DNA of 64,000 bases from UBA1738 sp045538755. GTDB taxonomy: Bacteria; Bacillota; Clostridia; UBA1381. The stretch covers positions 1 to 64,000 of the forward strand of contig JAZQEC010000005.1 in NCBI GenBank assembly GCA_045538755.1, read 5' to 3'. Below are positions 60,436 to 64,000 of the stretch, one piece after another. Below the pieces are notes generated by a model. It saw nothing but the letters and a program-made list of their open reading frames with translations, searched no databases and was not told the origin of the DNA. Each line of letters starts with the position of its first letter. Position 1 is the stretch's first letter. The position numbers were made by a program, and so were the translations under genes.

Positions 60436-61640
60436 ATGCAAAGGATTGTGTAGCAATGATTTTGGCGGGAGGGCAAGGCAGCAGGCTTGGTGCATTGACA
60501 AAAAACGTTGCAAAACCAGCAGTCCCTTTCGGAGGAAAGTACAGAATTATTGATTTTCCGCTATCAAACTGTGTCCATTCAGGGATAGATACCGTTGGAG
60601 TGTTGACACAGTATCAGCCGCTTGAGCTAAATACTTATATAGGAAACGGAGGCCCGTGGGATTTAGACCGAAATCACGGCGGTGTGTATGTTTTACCGCC
60701 GTACCAGAGTGCACAGGCAGGAGAGTGGTATAAGGGAACGGCAAATGCCATATACCAGAACTTGAGCTTTCTGGACAGATTTTCACCTAAAAATGTTCTC
60801 ATTCTGTCGGGAGACCATATCTATAAAATGCACTATGGAGAAATGCTTAAAGCTCACAAAAAATCGGGTGCAGCGGTTACAATCGCTGTTATGCCTGTTC
60901 CGTGGGAAGAAGCAAGCAGATTCGGTATTATGAATGTAAATGAAGAAGGTCTTATTACCGAATTTGAAGAAAAACCGGCAAATCCAAAGAGTAATCTTGC
61001 TTCGATGGGTATTTACATTTTCGACTATAAAGTTTTGAAAAAATACCTCGAAGACGACGAAAGAAATCCTGAATCCTCAAATGATTTTGGAAAAAATATT
61101 ATTCCGTGTATGCTCCAAAACGGCGAAAAAATGGTTAGCTATCGCTTTGAAGGTTATTGGAAGGACGTTGGAACAGTTCAGAGCCTTTGGGAAGCAAATA
61201 TGGATCTTATTGATTCGCCGCCTAAATTTGATATTACAGAAGGTGGCTGGAGTATATATTCCAGAAATACCGCTTTAGCTCCGCAGTATGTAGGCAAAAA
61301 TGCAAAAATCAAAAACAGCAGTGTAACACAGGGCTGTGTGGTTTATGGCGAAATTGACCACTCGATAATTTTCTCAAATGTTCAGGTTGGAGAAAATTCA
61401 AAAATTTTAGATTCAGTCGTAATGCCGGATGTAAAAATTGGAAATGATGTTACGATTAATAAAGCTGTTATCGGCGCAGGAGCGGTAATTGAAGACGGTG
61501 CCGTGATTGGAATGAACGAAGACAATAATAGCAAATATATTTCGGGTATGTGTACCGGCGGGCTGGTGCTGATTGAGGGTGGAGCTACAATTAAAAAAGG
61601 CACAGATATACCAAAGGGCTCAATGGTTGAAGCGGAATAA
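60432..61640 (+). CDS. glgC: glucose-1-phosphate adenylyltransferase GlgC
   Basis: This 402-residue enzyme makes ADP-glucose. The nucleotide loop GGQGSRLGALTK (about 14-25), the segment KPAVPFGGKYRIIDFPLSNC and the sugar-phosphate site FEEKP are intact, and a left-handed beta-helix follows. It is probably the catalytic partner of the next gene product. It starts by ATGA overlap with glgB, so the branch and supply steps are coupled. Confidence 0.95.
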   Translation: MNAKDCVAMILAGGQGSRLGALTKNVAKPAVPFGGKYRIIDFPLSNCVHSGIDTVGVLTQYQPLELNTYIGNGGPWDLDRNHGGVYVLPPYQSAQAGEWYKGTANAIYQNLSFLDRFSPKNVLILSGDHIYKMHYGEMLKAHKKSGAAVTIAVMPVPWEEASRFGIMNVNEEGLITEFEEKPANPKSNLASMGIYIFDYKVLKKYLEDDERNPESSNDFGKNIIPCMLQNGEKMVSYRFEGYWKDVGTVQSLWEANMDLIDSPPKFDITEGGWSIYSRNTALAPQYVGKNAKIKNSSVTQGCVVYGEIDHSIIFSNVQVGENSKILDSVVMPDVKIGNDVTINKAVIGAGAVIEDGAVIGMNEDNNSKYISGMCTGGLVLIEGGATIKKGTDIPKGSMVEAE

Positions 61641-61654
61641 GAGGAGGAACGGAT

Positions 61655-62773
61655 ATGACAGATACAATGGGCATTATAATTGCCAGTAATATAAATATAC
61701 CACCGCTGACAGACGTAAGAAGTGCGACGGCTTTGCCGATTGCGGGCGGATACAGAATTATAGACTTTGTGCTTTCAAATATGGCAAGTGCGGGTATTGA
61801 AAATATAGGTGTTGCAACAGAAGCAAACTATTCTTCGCTTATGGACCACATAAAATCAGGTTCTCCTTGGGATTTGGACAGAAAAAACAGAGGACTTAAT
61901 ATTCTTCCGCCAAATATAGGTAACAAAAATGCTTTCGAGATTATCCGTGGCGATTTGGATATTTTGAATGGAATACGTGAATTTATTCATAGAAGTCGTG
62001 AAACTTACGTTATACTTTCACTTGGAAACAGTATTTATAATATAGACTTTAGCGACGTGATTGAAACACATATTGAAAAGCAGGCAGATATTACTATTAT
62101 CTATAAAGATATGAAGGACGTTGACCAGAAAGAATTGTCACGTTATACGCTTTTAGAGGTAGACGCTGAAAAGAACATAACCGATATTGAAGTCTGCCCG
62201 TATTATCCTAAGACTACATTTGCAAGTACAGATGTGTTTGTTATGGAAAGAGCACTTTTGGAAAGTATAGTTGATGAATGCTCGGCACGTGGAAATCATG
62301 ATTTTATAAAGGATGCTATTGCAAAGAAGATGTCGGGACTTAGAATGTACGGCTATGAATATACAGGCTATACCGATAAAATTGACAGCATGAAGTCATA
62401 TTACATCAATAATATGAAATTCCTTGAAAAGGAAATACAGGAAGAACTTTTGTACTCCAAGTCGCCTATCTATACAAAGAACCGAGACCTTCAGCCGACA
62501 AAATACGGTGATGATGCACAGGTTGTAAATTCATATATTGCCGACGGTTGTGTTATTGAAGGAACTGTTATAAACAGCGTAATTTCAGGAAACGTTGTGG
62601 TTAAAAAAGGTGCGGTTGTTAAAAATTGCGTCCTAATGCAGAGCGATATTATTAATGAAGATGCAAACCTTGAATATGTTGTTCTTGATAAGGAAGTCGA
62701 AATTACAGCCGGAAGAAAGCTTATAGGACAGGAAAGCTATCCGCTTCCAGTTGCAAAAGGAACGGTGATTTAA
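61655..62773 (+). CDS. glgD: GlgD regulatory subunit of ADP-glucose pyrophosphorylase
   Basis: This 372-residue GlgC relative keeps the fold (AGGYRIIDFVLSNM, then a beta-helix) but lacks the GGxGxRL nucleotide loop; the same place reads ASNINIPPLTD. It is thus probably non-catalytic and tunes GlgC, as in Firmicutes GlgCD pairs. GAGGAGG precedes the ATG 14 bases after glgC. A terminator follows and no glycogen synthase gene is present in the operon. Confidence 0.93.
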   Translation: MTDTMGIIIASNINIPPLTDVRSATALPIAGGYRIIDFVLSNMASAGIENIGVATEANYSSLMDHIKSGSPWDLDRKNRGLNILPPNIGNKNAFEIIRGDLDILNGIREFIHRSRETYVILSLGNSIYNIDFSDVIETHIEKQADITIIYKDMKDVDQKELSRYTLLEVDAEKNITDIEVCPYYPKTTFASTDVFVMERALLESIVDECSARGNHDFIKDAIAKKMSGLRMYGYEYTGYTDKIDSMKSYYINNMKFLEKEIQEELLYSKSPIYTKNRDLQPTKYGDDAQVVNSYIADGCVIEGTVINSVISGNVVVKKGAVVKNCVLMQSDIINEDANLEYVVLDKEVEITAGRKLIGQESYPLPVAKGTVI

Positions 62774-62806
62774 AAAATTGCAGGGAATATTGCCCTGCAG
62801 TTTTTT
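62772..62806 (+). terminator. terminator of the glg operon
   Basis: AAAATTGCAGGG pairs with CCCTGCAGTTTT and six T follow. Confidence 0.87.
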
Positions 62807-62809
62807 GTG

Positions 62810-62840
62810 TTTGAAACACCTTTAATCAGGGTATAATGAT
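62810..62840 (+). promoter_or_regulatory. candidate promoter of the PepSY lipoprotein gene
   Basis: TTGAAA and TATAAT near 62811-62837 are spaced by only 15 bases, so the -35 is suboptimal; the -10 is consensus. Confidence 0.5.
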
Positions 62841-62871
62841 TACATAAGGGAATTAAAAGGAGCGTGAAATT

Positions 62872-63204
62872 ATGTCTAAAAATAGGGAAATGAGTTTTAT
62901 TTCAAGAACGATTGCAGGAATTTCGCTTACACTTGTCATTCTGCTTTTTTCAGCACTGGTGCTGACGGCGTGTAATAATGACAATGCAGAATTGATTGGC
63001 GAAGCAAAAGCTGAAGAAATTGTACTTGCCGATGCGGGACTGAAACCGGAAGAAGTAAAGCGAATGATAATCAAAAGCGATTATGATGACGGTCAGCAAA
63101 TTTATGAGCTGGATTTTTACACAGAAGATACAGAGTATGAATATGATGTTGACGCAAAAAGCGGAAAAATTTTAAAATATGAAAGTGAAAAACGCAGAAT
63201 GTAA
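62872..63204 (+). CDS. PepSY-domain lipoprotein
   Basis: This 110-residue lipoprotein has a signal peptide and the lipobox LTAC with Cys34. The C-terminal 65 residues are a PepSY domain (IGEAKAEEIVLADAGLKPEE, then YELDFYTEDTEYEYDVDAKSG). PepSY domains are thought to inhibit or regulate extracellular peptidases; the target here is unknown. AAAAGGAG precedes the ATG. It is a single-gene unit. Confidence 0.88.
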   Translation: MSKNREMSFISRTIAGISLTLVILLFSALVLTACNNDNAELIGEAKAEEIVLADAGLKPEEVKRMIIKSDYDDGQQIYELDFYTEDTEYEYDVDAKSGKILKYESEKRRM

Positions 63205-63242
63205 AAACTGTGGCATATATGAGGTGTACAGTTAAGGATAGT

Positions 63243-63275
63243 AAAAGGTCGCAGTGAAATTCACTGCGACCTTTT
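63243..63275. terminator. bidirectional terminator
   Basis: AAAAGGTCGCAGTGA pairs perfectly with TCACTGCGACCTTTT around AAT. It serves both the PepSY gene and the minus-strand zinc-ribbon gene. Confidence 0.88.
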
Positions 63276-63296
63276 ATATTTTTGTCACTACGGGTA

Positions 63297-63614
63297 TTAG
63301 TTTTTAAGTTTATTTCCGCAATTTGGGCAGAAATCATTTGTGTTTGAAACAATATTATTACATTTCAGACACATTATCGTATTTATTAATTTTGGTTTTC
63401 TACTTTGTTTTATATAATGACACAATAAACATATAACACCCAATATAAGTAATACTATTCCAATAACAAGTATTGTTATTGAACTATCGACAGCCGACCT
63501 ATCATAATATTGGTATAATCCATATCCTTGCGAACTGGAGTCATTATAGGCAATTGCTCCTATAATTGTAGTAATTGTACCAACTATTGAAAACAGCCAT
63601 CCCGTTGTTAACAT
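63297..63614 (-). CDS. two-helix membrane protein with C-terminal zinc ribbon
   Basis: This 105-residue protein has two membrane helices (about 5-23 and 44-66) and a C-terminal zinc ribbon CLKCNNIV...FCPNCGNKL. The zinc site faces the cytoplasm if the N-terminus is inside. It resembles zinc-ribbon membrane proteins at the other end of the window only in type. AAGGAG precedes the ATG. It follows the next gene by 17 bases. Confidence 0.75.
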   Translation of the reverse strand: MLTTGWLFSIVGTITTIIGAIAYNDSSSQGYGLYQYYDRSAVDSSITILVIGIVLLILGVICLLCHYIKQSRKPKLINTIMCLKCNNIVSNTNDFCPNCGNKLKN

Positions 63615-63631
63615 TGATTTCTCACTCCTTT

Positions 63632-64000
63632 TTATCTATTATTTGTTTGATTTCCGCATTTTGTACAAAAAGCAGTATTTTCTTCAAGTGCTGTTCCGCA
63701 AGCATTGCAATAAATAATTGATTTGGTTTGTGAAATATTTTTTCTTTTGTTTAGCTTTATTATATTTACTATATGCCAAGGTATAAGTATAATAATTGTT
63801 AAAAGAACCCTTATATTGTTATAAGCAAGGCAAATAATACTATAATTAATTTCACATACAAAAACCGATATCATACCAATCCAATTCAGGATTAGTATTG
63901 GTATTGCAACTTCTCTTTTAACACTGCTAATAAATTTTTTACATATAAGATGTGTAGCAATGCAAATTATTAATGAACAAACATTCCAAAAACCAATACT
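63632..64000 (-). CDS. membrane protein with C-terminal zinc ribbon, 5' end beyond the window
   Basis: The frame is open from 64000 to the stop at 63632, giving at least 122 residues. The ATG at 63874 is internal, because hydrophobic in-frame codons continue upstream of it to the edge. Three or so membrane helices are visible, followed by a basic linker (KLNKRKN) and the zinc ribbon YCNACGTAL...FCTKCGNQ. The protein forms an operon with the next zinc-ribbon gene, 17 bases downstream. Function unknown. Confidence 0.7.
   Translation of the reverse strand, partial: SIGFWNVCSLIICIATHLICKKFISSVKREVAIPILILNWIGMISVFVCEINYSIICLAYNNIRVLLTIIILIPWHIVNIIKLNKRKNISQTKSIIYCNACGTALEENTAFCTKCGNQTNNR

Overview
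The window looks like chromosomal DNA of an anaerobic, low-to-moderate GC member of the Clostridia (Bacillota). The signs are strong AGGAGG-type ribosome binding sites, many TTGACA-17-TATAAT promoters, a meso-diaminopimelate MurE, SpoVD-type PBP with PASTA domains, MutS2, RNase Y with YmdB, a GlgC/GlgD pair, DUF1540 and DUF1653 proteins, and a fragment of the sporulation regulator SpoIIID. Nothing in the sequence fixes a species. No rRNA, tRNA, CRISPR array, transposase or integrase was seen.

Layout. (1) 1-10199, minus strand: one tightly packed run of 13 genes. It encodes small zinc-ribbon proteins, a YdjG-like double zinc-ribbon membrane protein, a TPM-domain membrane protein, a DUF4428 protein, four lipoproteins, an SPFH protein with three C-terminal zinc ribbons, three short unknown proteins and a secreted protein cut by the window edge. 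It resembles an enlarged Bacillus ydjGHI membrane-stress module without PspA. Three evenly spaced palindromes lie in front of it, and an XRE regulator plus a 7TM-LuxR regulator lie just upstream. (2) About 11950-14735: a small accessory island holding a sigma-like gene and a Fic protein. It is bounded by direct repeats and ends against a spoIIID gene truncated after its helix-turn-helix. (3) 14807-27933: a phosphatase, a secreted protein with seven 31-residue repeats, mutS2-ybaK-DUF1015, tadA, small proteins, a radical SAM protein, a decayed SGNH hydrolase, and tex-lgt. (4) 28079-38765: the mra/mur cell wall cluster mraZ-rsmH-ftsL-spoVD/ftsI-murE-murF-mraY-ftsW-murG, with MraZ boxes in its promoter and no murD. 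(5) 38835-45248: a secreted transglutaminase-like protein, rsfS, leuS and htpG. (6) 45294-49468: a GH172/DUF2961 gene with a divergent AraC regulator, then a DUF1653-DUF5662-MATE operon. (7) 49539-58159: DUF512-der-plsY-gpsA-mntP, asnA, and rny followed by ymdB. (8) 58456-64000: the glgB-glgC-glgD glycogen operon, a PepSY lipoprotein, and two zinc-ribbon membrane proteins, the last cut by the window edge.

Functionally the window is mostly housekeeping: envelope synthesis, translation, RNA turnover and glycogen storage. Two regions are less ordinary. The first is the 10-kb zinc-ribbon/SPFH/TPM/lipoprotein operon with its own operator-like array. The second is the repeat-bounded sigma-like/Fic island next to the broken spoIIID.
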